64,000 nucleotides of DNA from Reticulitermes lucifugus (taxonomy: Eukaryota > Arthropoda > Insecta > Blattodea > Rhinotermitidae), in contig JAKCWW010000261.1 in assembly GCA_026260175.1 (NCBI GenBank), forward strand, positions 64,040 through 128,039, in the 5' to 3' direction. Positions within the stretch are counted from its first letter, which is position 1; every line of letters begins with the position of its first letter. The notes under the pieces were generated by a model. The model saw only the letters and a list, made by a program, of their open reading frames with translations. It ran no database searches and was not told where the DNA came from. Positions 22,826 through 33,420 of this stretch are shown here, piece after piece. A program made the position numbers and the translations under genes.

Positions 22826-22990
22826 GTTATTCGCCGGCTTTAGACCGCGGAGGACCGTGATAAGTCCCAGGACAATCCACGTGGGATTTGTGGTGGGCAA
22901 AGTGGCACTAAGTCAGGTTGTCTCCGAGTAATTCAGCTTTCCACTGTAAATATACTTCTATCAATGTTCCTTATTTAATAATCCATCTAC
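22826..22990 (+). mobile_element. SINE family C copy
   Basis: 'tcgccggctttagaccgcgg', a degraded B-box region, then 'gtgggatttgtggtgggcaa' and 'gtggcacta' match the minus-strand copy at 38204-38487 in order. The A-box end and the 3' tail are decayed. Confidence 0.65.
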
Positions 22991-23451
22991 AGCCGACGCT
23001 ATTTAATACTATTAACTTACAACATCACTAAGTAAAACAATTAGGAAAACGGATTATTCTTTATATAAGACGCCTTTTAAAAACCCTTACTTAATGCTTG
23101 TATCTAAGTGTATCTTTTATGTAAAAGGGTAGTTTTTATTGTCATGATGTAGAAAGGAGTTACGAATAGGAGCAGGATATGTCAGCAGTAAATGGCAGTA
23201 AGAAGTGTGTTTAGTCTACATTACAACGTCCAACTTGGCCGAACACCCTATATAGCTTCCAATATGCACTCATCAACATTTATGCCTAGTATTAGCCTAC
23301 GAATTACAGTGCATGCAGCTGTCCTTCCACAAATTCTCATACTTACAGAGTACATATTCAGTAAGTACAGTGCGACTGAGTACGACTTTAACTCTCGTAT
23401 CAAATTTCCGTTGAAACTCCAACGGATTTTATGCTAGTACTATTGTTATGT
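22991..23451. other. No gene seen
   Basis: AT-rich sequence. The open frame at 23192-23437 (+) shows no homology or splice support. Confidence 0.45.
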
Positions 23452-23674
23452 CGGTCTAAATGGCCGCTCGCTTGCCGGGATTACGGGTTGGAATCCCGCC
23501 GGAGGCATGTATATCTGTCTCTTGTGAGTGTTGTGTGTTGTCAGGTAGAGGTCTCTGCGGCGGCCTGATCACTCGTCCAGAGGAGTCCTACCGAGTGTGG
23601 TGTGTCTAGTTGAGTGTGATCGTGAAGCCTCGATAATGAGGAGGCACTGGCCCACTAGAGGCTGTGGTGCCATG
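23452..23674 (+). mobile_element. SINE family B, nearly full length
   Basis: tRNA-like head: 'cggtctaaatggccgctcgc' then 'ttgccgggattacgggttgg' with B box 'gggttggaatcccgcc'. The body has 'cactcgtccagaggagtcc', 'gtgtctagttgagtgtgat' and 'cctcgataatgagg', ending in 'gccatgg' and a G run where other copies carry an A run. The head lacks about 20 bp compared with 31571 and 62475. It looks derived from a class II tRNA such as Leu or Ser. Confidence 0.8.
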
Positions 23675-25740
23675 GGGGGGGGATATCACTTCTTGGAGTC
23701 ATTTTCTACACACACCTTCAATACGTCTGTAAGCAATATCAGCAGTAACAGAAAAATATGCTGTCTCAGTGACCCATGAAAATTTTGCAGTGTAAGAATT
23801 AAAAGCTGAATATGTTTCATCCATAACTAAATTTTTATTGCACAAAGAAAGAATGTGACATCACACATCTTGTCTCTTTCTTAATAGCGCTTTGTTAAGT
23901 GTCGTTTAGAGTAATTATATATGTTGTAATTGCACTAGAGATGGCTATGTGGTTGGCCAGCGACAAAACAGCGGGTTATACACACACTTGTGTTAAATTG
24001 ACACTAATGTTTCCCAAGCAACCACAAAGAAGAATATTGGAAAACCCTGTGCCAAATTCTCTCTATAAAGCCACACCTGTAGTTCACAGAACATTTTTAA
24101 TTAACTTGTACCATGTATATTTATTACAGGCCTACGCAAATTCTGTTTAATAACATTTACTTATTGCAGTAATTCTTATTTAATAATTTTAAACCCCGAA
24201 ATTTTGGTCAAATGTAAGCCTGACGAAGTCTGAGATTAGTGAAAGTTTAACCTGCATGTTCCTTTATGCCTTATTCGACTTGCTTCAGATAGGTTAATGT
24301 GGTTGTCCCTATGTATAACAGCTGTGGGATGCTCGATGTGTAGTTGTAGGTATTCATACGAATGGGGTGAACGATCAGCTTCATTACAGCAGCTGTAAAC
24401 CTGAGGAAAGGGTTTACAGTCCCCAAGACTAAGTGGATGATTGGGCTTCACAGCTGGCCTGCGCTTGGTGGTGAAGTGAATATTTGTTGCTTTGGCCAGG
24501 AATCGATCTCAAGTTTTCAGTTAAACGCACAACCAGTAACTGGCAGGGCTCATGAGTGAAATATATAATGACAGTTTGATTTTAACACGCATAGCAGACA
24601 TCACTCTTACCATCATCATCATCCTTCACAATACAAACACTTGACCTAATTCTCTAGCCGTACACATTTACAAATCTGAATTGACCCACCCCTCACTTGT
24701 CCGCTAATAAATAAGGAAGCGCTATGCAATGGTCGTATACAGTTGTGTCCCTTCAATTTCTTTCGCCGGAATATAATGTAAAAAAAATTGGCTTTACAGA
24801 TTCAGATTTGTTCTTTATAGTTCTTTCAATATATCTGCTAAAGTTAGAATTACCATCTTCAGGGTGAATGTAACGAAAAAGACATATAACTGAAGTTATG
24901 GCTGAAAGATGGAAGGATTCAGGAATTGACGTGGCTGAAACCGGAAAACAGATCTTAATATTTTATATACAGGTGCTAAATTAGAGGCTTTCACAATTTT
25001 CTATAAATGGAGTCAAAGCCGATTCAAGCTAGACTTCTTCTGTAATCATTTTTATTAGGAAGCAGAATATGAGAATATATGTGAATTCTAAACCGGAAAA
25101 GTGGAAACATGATATTTGAAGGGGGTTTAAAGGCTGTTTCTATTACCGTGCTAAATAAAAAAATAAAGAAATTAAAGATATTTCAAACATCTGTCCAATA
25201 TGTAAAAGATTGCAGCCCGACAAGATGGGCATCCTTGGAATAAGACGTGTCGTTTGTCAGTTCTATGAGTTTCGTATTAATATGCGCTAGGCATCACAGC
25301 AGAAAATAGTACATAATGCTGTAAAACGTTTTATTGTATCGGTGTGTATTTTAGAAGTTAATAAAAGTACGTAAATTTATACATTAAGACGTTTAGTTGG
25401 TCATAAGCTGTGGGCTCCTACTCACATAAAAAAGCACCCCCTTGGTGTTTACATTAGGGTCCCACACAGACACGTCCTAGCTCAGTAGGTTAAAGTCATA
25501 AAACTTTTTTACTCCTCTCAATGGAATTTGCATTTGTTTAATGGAGTACAGTACCAGAATTGTTATTATTTAATGATATTGCGTGTTGTGTCCTACAATT
25601 TTACTGTGATTTTATACAGACTGTACACTTAGTAAGAGCTGTAACGAGAAGTTTCGTGAATAAACGCAGGACATCTGCAGCTATTCAAATGCAACAAAGG
25701 ATAAAACTAAATTAATATTTATACAGAGATTAGACTTATT
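23675..25740. other. No gene seen; possible unidentified repeat at 24190-24480
   Basis: The segment 'aagcctgacgaagtctgag' through 'agtggatgattgggcttc' is more GC-balanced than the rest and may be repeat-derived, but no second copy is seen in the window. The remainder is AT-rich and featureless. Confidence 0.4.
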
Positions 25741-25744
25741 TTAA

Positions 25745-25960
25745 ATTTGACGCCGTGTAATTTAGTAGGTAAGTACTAAAATTTCGGAGATATTTACTGT
25801 CTCCATCTTCAAGAAATGTGTGTAGGCTACGCTGAAAAGGACTTCCCCTGTCGCCAGTCCTGACCCTACTTCCCAATAACCGGACGTCTACGGTTAGACA
25901 GAGGACAGAAGACAGAAGATTCTTCCGAAGCCAAATATATGGCGTAGCACCCGAGAAGAC
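25745..25960. repeat. Foldback copy, diverged
   Basis: The left arm has 'gacgccgtgtaatttagtag', 'aagtactaaaatttcggag' and 'ctccatcttcaag'. An inverted outer arm appears as 'atatggcgtagcacccgag' and 'aagacggt' at about 25937-25966. The centre contains unrelated sequence. Confidence 0.55.
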
Positions 25961-25997
25961 GGTAATAAATTTTCAAAAATAATTACAAGGTTTAGAG

Positions 25998-26368
25998 CAG
26001 CCTTACCCAACCAGGGTTCCGCGAAAGCATTGGCTTCCGGGAAAAAAAGAAGCATTTAGGGGTTTCGCGAGAAATCGTGTAACAAAAATAAAGAACATAA
26101 AAACTGGAAAATTTGAAATACTGTGAAAGTTACAAATATCCCTTGAAAGGGAGGAAAAATGCTTTACCTTTTTTCTTACAGCGTAACCTGACTTATGCGT
26201 GCAGCTCTTTACAAATAAGTTGTCTTGATAATAATTTAGCAGTGACTGAATTGCGCTAACCGGCACCAACTTGTTCTGGCTTGTAAACGCATTTAAAAGT
26301 ATGGTTTTCTTGGGACATGAAAAATTATTTTGGTGGTTCCTCCATGGAAAAAAGGTTGGGAAACACTG
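25998..26368. mobile_element. hAT-type MITE
   Basis: The 371-bp element begins CAGCCTTACCCAACCAGGGT, and its other end reads, on the reverse strand, CAGTGTTTCCCAACCTTTTT. Both ends share CAG and CCCAACC, the form of terminal inverted repeat common in hAT non-autonomous elements. Flanking octamers gtttagag (25990-25997) and gcttatag (26369-26376) agree at 6 of 8, and the first fits the hAT target pattern nTnnnnAn. No transposase remains. The 129-codon minus frame is incidental. Confidence 0.75.
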
Positions 26369-26479
26369 GCTTATAGACAAATGTCTGTACACAAAGAAGC
26401 GGAATAGCGTAGTATTTATATCGGGCTATGGAACGGACGGTCCGCTGTTACATTCCCTGTACAGGTAGGAGATTTTTCT

Positions 26480-26670
26480 CTTCTCCAAGACCCAGGTGGG
26501 CTCGTATTCGGTGGGTAAAGACTGTTGTTTCCTCCGAGAAAAAAACGGCGAGGGCATGAATCTGACCACTCCTCTCTACCTAGTGCCAACTTAAAGAATG
26601 TATGGAGTTGCACTTTCCATATACACCCAGGCATTCACGGCGACCACAGAGATAGCCTTGCCTTTAGCAT
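26480..26670 (+). mobile_element. SINE family D copy
   Basis: 'gtattcggtgggtaaagac', 'aatctgaccactcctctc', 'ctagtgccaacttaaagaat' and 'gtatggagttgcactttcc', then a family-like 'gccttgccttt' end. Compare 38085-38189. Confidence 0.55.
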
Positions 26671-27229
26671 TCCCGTACACAACCATCCAGACTAACTGTG
26701 ACACTCCCTTAAAAAAAGGATTCAACGCTGGTAACCACTTTGACGTACTTCTGCAAAACAGAAAGTAAACATATTTACTATTTCTGCAGTACGCCCACCG
26801 CTTCTTGTCTGACGTCCCTCCTAGTTTCCCTTCTACCTGCCTCAACACTGACTTCCATCCCATCTGTCACAAATCGAATTTCGAACGCCATATGCAGCAG
26901 TTTGCTGTGACCTACAAAGAGGCAACGAATATCAAAAGATTCCACTAGATCCTCTTCTTCTTTGCTTTCAAACGAAAATCGTACATAACAAAATATAACG
27001 GTTCCCGAAATTATGGCGACCCATTTGTGTCATATAGAGGAGGGTGGATTAAACAGGTAAAGAACTAGGGCAAGCTCAAATTATCGACGGAGAGCGATCA
27101 AGATCAGTCTTCAGGTATCAAGTTCCAAAAGAAACAGGAATGATTACGAAAGATGATAATGGAAACAGCAGGAACGTAACAGAGTAGTAGAGGAAATGGA
27201 AATGTAGGTCAGTAGACACAGCATTCATT
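26671..27229. other. No gene seen
   Basis: The minus frame at 26591-26863 has a plausible composition but overlaps the SINE and lacks splice support. The rest is AT-rich. Confidence 0.4.
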
Positions 27230-28277
27230 GAATAATAATTCAATTCATTTCAATTCAGTTCTTTACTATTACTGTATTGACACAACAGCCAAAAGGCCAA
27301 TTACAGAGCCAGCACAGGAGTAGTAAGAGATACTTTATAAAATAAATAACCAAGAATATATACATATGAAAAAGAGATAAAGAAAATTCACAACAGGTAG
27401 CAGACAAAATGTTAAATGAAAAAGTTTAAGAAAATAGTACGTTCAGGAATACGTTTTTACTTTAGTTCCAGTCTATTGAATCAATTCCTTATTAAAATGT
27501 TAACAAGAATGGTTTGTAGACTTAGAGACAAGAGGTGCAGAATACAATATAATTAACTACAAATGTCCTAACTAAATTAAAACCAACAATTCTCTAAGAA
27601 CATCAGTGACCGAACTACAGCGTCAAGTTCATGATTTACATTGGTAACAAGTCATTAATCAAAACAGACCTACCATTGAATATACAAGTATCCCTACTGA
27701 TGGCATTAGTTGCCGAAGCGCATCTAGCGGAAGGACAGTTGCGACAGTTTAAGTCAACATGAAACAGTTTAAAATCTCTGAAATTTCGATTCGGCACACG
27801 AAGGCCGACAGTTTCCAAAAGGATAGGGCAAAATTTTGAACCATAGTAAATATTAAGTAAAAAAAGGGCGTCTAAGTGTCATCTACGATCACTTAAAGTA
27901 TGAAATTTCAAGTAATTTAAAACATTAGCGTAACTGTACGTTAAGTTACTGAAAAAACAACGATGACAAAGAGATACAAACTTGCGCTGGATGCGCTCAA
28001 GCTTACTGGCATCAGTAGAAGTAATGGAATTCTACGTAACTGAGGCATGTTCTAACTTAGGCCTAACTAATGTGCAATATAGCATCAAGAGGCTCTGCAG
28101 AGAAAAAAAGGAAAAAGTTACTGACCTAATTAACCCCAGCAACCTAATTGTTTGAGAGAAAATATAATCCACATGATTGTGAAAGTGCAGTTTGGAGTCA
28201 ATTTTCACTCCCAGATCTTTGATGTATTAAGTTCGAGTAATCACGGATTCACATAATTTACAATCAAAAACTAGCAA
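27230..28277 (-). mobile_element. Jockey/CR1-like non-LTR retrotransposon, RT C-terminus and 3' UTR
   Basis: The minus-strand frame 28277-27636 (214 codons) reads as the region downstream of the RT catalytic domain. Recognisable pieces include IKDLGVKIDSKLHFHNHVDY, SLLMLYCTLVRPKLEHAS, DASKLERIQRKFVSLCHRCF and VGLRVPNRNFRDFKLFHVDL, ending in NDLLPM and a stop. Only three nonsense codons interrupt it (TAA near 28224, TAG near 28042, TGA near 27884), with no frameshift. About 400 bp of 3' UTR follow, with 'ggccttttggctgttgtgtc' and an AT-rich end near 27230. Truncated at 28277, it lacks endonuclease and RT catalytic motifs and cannot be autonomous. Confidence 0.85.
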
Positions 28278-28337
28278 GTAATAATAATAATAATAATAAT
28301 AATAATCTAGCCTGTGCGAGTGTGTGTGTGTGTGTGT
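28278..28337. repeat. (TAA)n followed by (GT)n microsatellites
   Basis: A TAA run to about 28306 and a GT run at 28319-28337 abut the broken 5' end of the LINE. Confidence 0.9.
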
Positions 28338-28351
28338 AAACAGAAGCAGAG

Positions 28352-28620
28352 CTACTAGCTAACTCCATGGAGTAAAACTTTATTGCACAGTTAAGAGTTC
28401 ATCAGCCAGTGAAGATATTCCTCGCATTCCGCAAGACCTAGTTACGTGCCCTATTCTGAGCCGCGTAAATCTAGTTACGTGCCTTAGAGCCTTGGTTCTT
28501 TCGATCCATTTTAATATGAAGTCTCCCGCTACTCCTCAGCCTCAAAAGTGGTTTCTTTTCTGCAGACTGATCCAGCGAAACCCTACATGTATTTATCTTA
28601 TATCCATACGTGCAAATGCG
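28352..28620 (-). mobile_element. Family-T retrotransposon 3' end, decayed
   Basis: Reverse-complement landmarks are 'ctagctaactccatgg', 'gttaagagttcatcagc', 'ccattttaatatgaagtc', 'aagtggtttcttttctgc' and 'aaaccctacatgtattt', in the same order as 28760-29095. An internal 'ctagttacgtgcc' segment is duplicated. Confidence 0.6.
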
Positions 28621-28759
28621 CAGCGCATCATCCTCCTTGATTTCATCACCTAACTAATGTTCAATGAGGAGTAGAAATTATGAATTCTCTCATTATGCAA
28701 TTTTTTCCATTCTCTTTTACTTCCCTATACGCCTAAATTTATTTCTTAACACCCTATTT
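28621..28759. other. Spacer between two retroposon copies
   Basis: AT-rich spacer with no recognised content. Confidence 0.4.
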
Positions 28760-29095
28760 CCCTAATTAACTAACAAACTAATAAACTAACGACCTAACTC
28801 CACAGAGCAGAGTCCTTCCTGAGAAGCTAATAGGTCCTCATCTAGTCAAGAAATACCACGCATTTTATGAAATCCGAAAGTTCATTATCGCATTCACAAG
28901 CGCCCGCCACCTGTCCCTATCCTGGCCCAGATCAATCCAGTTCAAGCCTCCCCATTCCCCCTCTTGAAGACCCATTTTAATATTATCCCCCCATCTGCAC
29001 CTGGGTCGTCCAAGTGGTCTTTATCCCTCAAGTCTGCCTCACCAAAACCCTGTATGCACCTCTCCTGTCTTCCACACATGCCACATGTCCCGTCC
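28760..29095 (-). mobile_element. Family-T retrotransposon 3' end
   Basis: From the left, an (AACTA)n-like tail, 'agcagagtccttcctgag', 'tctagtcaagaaat', 'gcattttatgaaatcc', 'gcccgccacctgtccctatc', 'cccattttaatattatcc' and 'gtccaagtggtctttatcc'. This is a long, well-preserved minus-strand copy of the conserved coding tail and 3' UTR. Confidence 0.75.
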
Positions 29096-29123
29096 CTACA
29101 TGTTTCAAAGTTTTCTTGACGGA

Positions 29124-29183
29124 AAAGCTCAGTTTATTGTCTTAAGTGTTGTGAAAGCTCAGTTTATTGTCTTCAGTGTTGTG
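29124..29183. repeat. 30-bp tandem duplication
   Basis: 29124-29153 and 29154-29183 are identical except for one base (taagt versus tcagt). The plus frame carries the duplication as ten codons, but the sequence runs into a foldback-family core ('gcaacgtttcggagg' at about 29209), so it is not treated as coding. Confidence 0.9.
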
Positions 29184-29454
29184 AAAGCCTGCACCCTCTT
29201 AGGTGGAAGCAACGTTTCGGAGGATGACTGCCGAGCAGATATGTACGAAGGTAAGAAGGAGACGGAGGCATGTACTTTCTGCTAGCCCTCTTTTCTGTGG
29301 CTATGCTTGTACACGGAGGACATTGATGTCGACTGACCGGCTATCGTAAATAAGGTTTATCGCGGTTTTCCCCTGTCTCTCCACACATTTCCACACATTT
29401 TCCTTCACGACGCATTACTTTTGTACGGAGAAAAATTCGATACTGTGGTTTTAC

Positions 29455-29640
29455 AAGAAGTGACGCCGTATAGTTTGGTATAAAGTACCAACGCCTCTAA
29501 AGAAAATTAGGCCTCCTTCTTCGGGGTGGAAATTCGTCTGCACTGTACATGGAAACAGCATTTTTCAGAAATGTTGATACATATCTAGTACATTACACTG
29601 CGTCACAAGCCAGAAGGCCGATATACTGACCACTGTGAGG
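29455..29640. repeat. Foldback copy with both arms
   Basis: The left arm has 'gtgacgccgtatagtttgg', 'aaagtaccaacgcctctaaa' and 'cctccttcttcgggg'. The right arm has 'tttttcagaaatgttgatac', 'actgcgtcacaagcc' and 'agaaggccgat'. The two arms are inverted and face each other across about 70 bp. Confidence 0.65.
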
Positions 29641-31557
29641 GCCTCAAGTCTCGTCTATATCCAGTGGCATTGAAAGATAAAGCTACTCTACTCAACAGCC
29701 GTCTTTTCGAATTCTTTCTTCTGCCAGGAATTGCACGCAAGTTTCATAGTTATTTAGCCCGTAGTCTAATCTTTTTACTGCGGCGCACAGACAAAATACG
29801 ATTCCTCACTCTTCTACCCCAAATTCACTTATTTATGTATGTATGCATGTATTTATTTATTATTCAGGCTTTTTAACGTAGCTGTAAAATTTCAGACCTA
29901 TAGCATCGAATGTTTAAACGATCAGAGAAAAACAAATTGGAGACGAAGCAGCTGTGTAACAATTACAGTAAGAAACTCATCATTTGTTCTGACAGGCTGA
30001 GAAAAACTATGAAAGACACAGGTTAGAGTAGTGTCAGGGCTAAAATTCTAGCCTGGCAGCATGAGAAGTGTTACCGCTTAAGGCAAATTCCCCGGGTTTT
30101 GTAGCCTGAAGATGGGGGCAGCTTGTTCGTCCAGAGTGATTATGTGTGTTATCACAGTATATGGTGTCAATGTCTATGAGACTTACTTCGCAGTGGGAGC
30201 TTAACATGTCCTACAGGGGAAAGCTAAAGCTCGTAGACCTGATATACATTTACAAACAACAAGCATGCTGTGCTATACTTCCATAAGATGATACAGACTT
30301 ACAGATCTCGATCTCTTCCAGGCATGAGCAGCAACAGAATCACACATTTTCAAAAGAGAAAATTCACAAAATTCCAGCAGAATTTGTCGATTTATCGTAC
30401 AAGGCAATTTTACACTACAACCACCACAGTCACCCAAAACAAAACACAAGACTTTCTTATCGAAAACTGTCAGCCTGCTTTCAGTAAAAACTTGAAACCG
30501 ATTACATCTGTTGGCATCTAATAAAGATAGAGAAATTCATACACAATACACATAAAGCAAAATAATAATTAGGAAAAATTGCCGGGATGTGTACATGAGA
30601 ACACAGCAACGCTTCGCTTCTTACACACCAACTGCCCCCTAGAGGTGCAGATTGTGACGTCACACACCACCACCCCTCCTAATATCGGGTACTCCCATAA
30701 CCTTCCGTACGGAAATACGAAGTACAGCTGTGCCACAAAAAGTTCAGCACACGCCAGGTGCAGTTGGTCTGATCTGTCACTTTATTTCCCTTTCGCGATT
30801 ATAAACTAAATTATGTTACAAGGAGAATAATGTACGCAGAATAAGTAGGAATGCACTTAGGGAAGTGAGAAATACATGAACAGTTTTGCAGTGGCGAATC
30901 CTGATCCGGAAGTCAGTCCTACCGGAAGGCATTTTATACCATTCCGCTAGAACTCACCTCTGGATCAGAGCTCCCGATTGCAATTCTGGTCAAGGAATCA
31001 GAACAGCAGATATTACTTGGGGAAAGGACATAGATTTCAAATATCTAAATTAGTGAAAAGTGGGAGAGAATCTGCAATTGTTTAGAGTGACTCAAAACTA
31101 GGTGCAAGTAGGGATTACATTGGAATTGGCTTTGAAAGACTAAAGGATAATCAATAAATTTATTATCAGGTAGCAAATATACCTGCCGAGATTCAAACCA
31201 GGTACATTAAAAATATAAGCCTGATTTACTACTGCGTACCTTGAAATTAAAGCCTCGGTTTCATAAAAATATACGTAACAATGTAGAGTGGAAATTTTTT
31301 AAACTTCCATTTTAATTTTGTGAAATAAGTATTGTTTCAGACCGGCTCTAAGATCCACTCGGCAGGCCATTCAATGTCCATCGGAAATCGTTTCCCCGGT
31401 GATATATGGTCAATGCTGGAATAGGCATCAGATACACAGAACTACAAAGAGTAAAGGAATTCCGTAGTTCGGAACATTCACCAAAATGGACAACTAGCTT
31501 CGGATAGAACCCTATCCTGTAACGCTGAAAAGATGATAATGAATTTTTAGGTTCCAT
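29641..31557. other. No gene called
   Basis: At 30327 a good pyrimidine tract ending gatctcttccag precedes an open plus frame of about 50 codons, but two frames are open there and the donor is weak. The segment 30890-30985 has SINE-like words ('ccggaagtcag', 'ctcccgattgcaattctgg'). The rest is AT-rich. Confidence 0.4.
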
Positions 31558-31570
31558 AAACAGTAAAGAG

Positions 31571-31813
31571 GCCGATCCCAGTGGCCGTGCGGTCTAAGGC
31601 GTGGGTCTTCGGCCGCTCGCTTACTAGNNNNNNNNNNNNNNNNNNNNNNNNNNNNNNNNNNNNNNNNNNNNNNNNNNNNNNNNNNNNNNNNNNNNNNNNN
31701 NNNNNNNNNNNNNNNNNNNNNNNNNNNNNNNNNNNNNNNNNNNNNNNNNNNNNNAAACCTCGACGAAACGAGGAGGCCCAGGTCCATATAGGGCTGTCGA
31801 GCCATAGAAAAAA
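31571..31813 (+). mobile_element. SINE family B, full length, with an assembly gap inside
   Basis: The head 31571-31627 ('gtggccgtgcggtctaagg', 'ggccgctcgcttactag') matches 62475-62535. After the N run, 'cctcgacgaaacgaggagg' and 'gtcgagccatag' plus an A run give the family 3' end. The flanks form a 13-bp direct repeat with one mismatch (31558-31570 and 31814-31826). The 127-base gap is close to the amount of body expected from the copy at 23452. Confidence 0.85.
31628..31754. other. Assembly gap (127 N)
   Basis: An unsequenced run within the SINE body. Short ORF translations crossing it are artefacts. Confidence 1.
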
Positions 31814-31826
31814 AAACAGTACAGAG

Positions 31827-33234
31827 TTTCGAGTGTCAGTTAATCAATAAGGTCAAGCAGAGGTTTCATCTAAAGGGTTACAATGTACCATTTGAAAGAG
31901 TGATACGATATACTGGGCTCATAATTATTTGATAGCATGAACTGTAAACCTCAGGAATCACGTAGAACAAACGAGTATAAGAACATGTCCAACACAGGCT
32001 TTTGTAATAACGGTGATGAGCAATGGTTAAATATGATTAATGTGCCGTAGTGATGTTTTGAATTTACCGACTAGGACTTCAAAGAGAAGAAAATTTACGT
32101 CTAATTTGACAGAAATACGGATCCATCTTTGAATGGTTTATTACACAACTGTACCAGGAAGCGGTTGCGATGTGGAGGGCAGGGTGGGAGTTGGAAGGGG
32201 TGCATGGGGAGGCCATCTGACCCCATACCCCCAGACCCAGCAGCTGGCTAGTAGACACTGTCGGGCGTGTGGCCGACGTGTGCCCCCTCCCCTCAGACAG
32301 CTGCTGCCGTACAGACATAAAACTCTCTATAAATCATAGAAAAAGGGTACAAGTATCGACATAAGCATAGCAATTTATTGTCGCTCAAAGACAGTCCAGA
32401 TAAGCTTAATATCTGGGGTGGTCACAGCTGCTCGTCGCCAATTATTTGTCATCCGCCATATGTAAAGAGTGCATAAAAAGAACTGGAAGGTAGGCTATTT
32501 GCCTTGCAATATTTCACCTCGAAACTACTACTTTTAACACTTTATTTAATAAGCTATAAATCTGCTGTTAATTAACACAAACTGCCAGCAAAGTGAATTC
32601 AAAGGAAGCTTTCTTCCAAAATTGATCATAATGAAGTATATTTCAGTGGCTTATTTATAGCTTCATATGCTCAAACATTCTTTTGTAACCAATCAATCTT
32701 ATTCAGACGTGTTATGGGGGTGCAGGGGGTTTAGTGTTTTATTAACATTACATATCTCAGGCAAATTTTATCCGATTCAATATAAAATAAAAGTGAAATT
32801 TTTTCACACAGAAGTTTTCAAACATGTTCTTTAAGTTCCGACCATAACAAAGAACTTAATTATTTGCTACACATATAAATATTTAACAGCAAAGCCAATA
32901 AGACTTAGAGACACTATGATATATATTAGATATATACATATTACTTTTTTCCATTTTCTTAATACATGTCCTAATATTTCAAACACGGATGTAGCTAAAA
33001 TCTTTGAATTTACGTACCAACTTTATATACGGAGAGCCATTTCTCAAAATTAAGTGTATGTTGATCTCTATGGCCTAGAGGAACAAAAATAAAAAAAATT
33101 CTACCATTAAAGTGTACATTCAAAATGTCCTAATAAAGATAATCACATTTTTTGAGCAATTTAGCAGAAAAACATACACACGGATAAACGGGTCTTCACA
33201 ACGTTCAAATTATTCGTTCATTTTATCGTTCAAA
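31827..33234. other. No gene; GC-rich island at about 32150-32310
   Basis: An abrupt 160-bp GC-rich patch ('gggcagggtgggagttgg', 'ccccatacccccagaccc', 'gccccctcccctcag') is open on both strands and sits in AT-rich sequence. No product is recognised. It could be a regulatory island, a fragment of an unknown repeat, or an exon. Confidence 0.4.
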
Positions 33235-33420
33235 GCCCCGTAGTTACTTTATGTGCCACTAGTTTTAACAGTAAAAAATTCTACGTTCTGCCCACACAGT
33301 GTATTTATGTGTTTTGTATGGATCTCAGAACAAACAGCGATTATTTCCCTATACAGCATTAACTGACTGGGTTTTGTAACTGAGGAGTGTGTTTACTGTA
33401 CGGCACGAACTCAGCATCTG
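33235..33420 (+). repeat. Unclassified repeat K copy
   Basis: 'aaagccccgtagttac', 'attctacgttctgcccacac', 'agtgtatttatgtgttttg', 'gatctcagaacaaacagc' and 'gtacggcacgaactcag'. The same order appears at 34500, 44900, 51110 and 59575. Confidence 0.65.

Noticed and set aside
28278-28337. CRISPR-like short repeats
   Set aside because: Simple microsatellites without spacers. No CRISPR array exists in the window.
29085-29285. 66-codon plus frame with a ten-residue tandem repeat and GTAAGA donor
   Set aside because: It lies between a family-T retroposon and a foldback core; the apparent exon is made of repeat sequence.
30327-30479. Open plus frame after gatctcttccag
   Set aside because: Two frames are open in an A-rich stretch, and the donor GTAAAA is weak.
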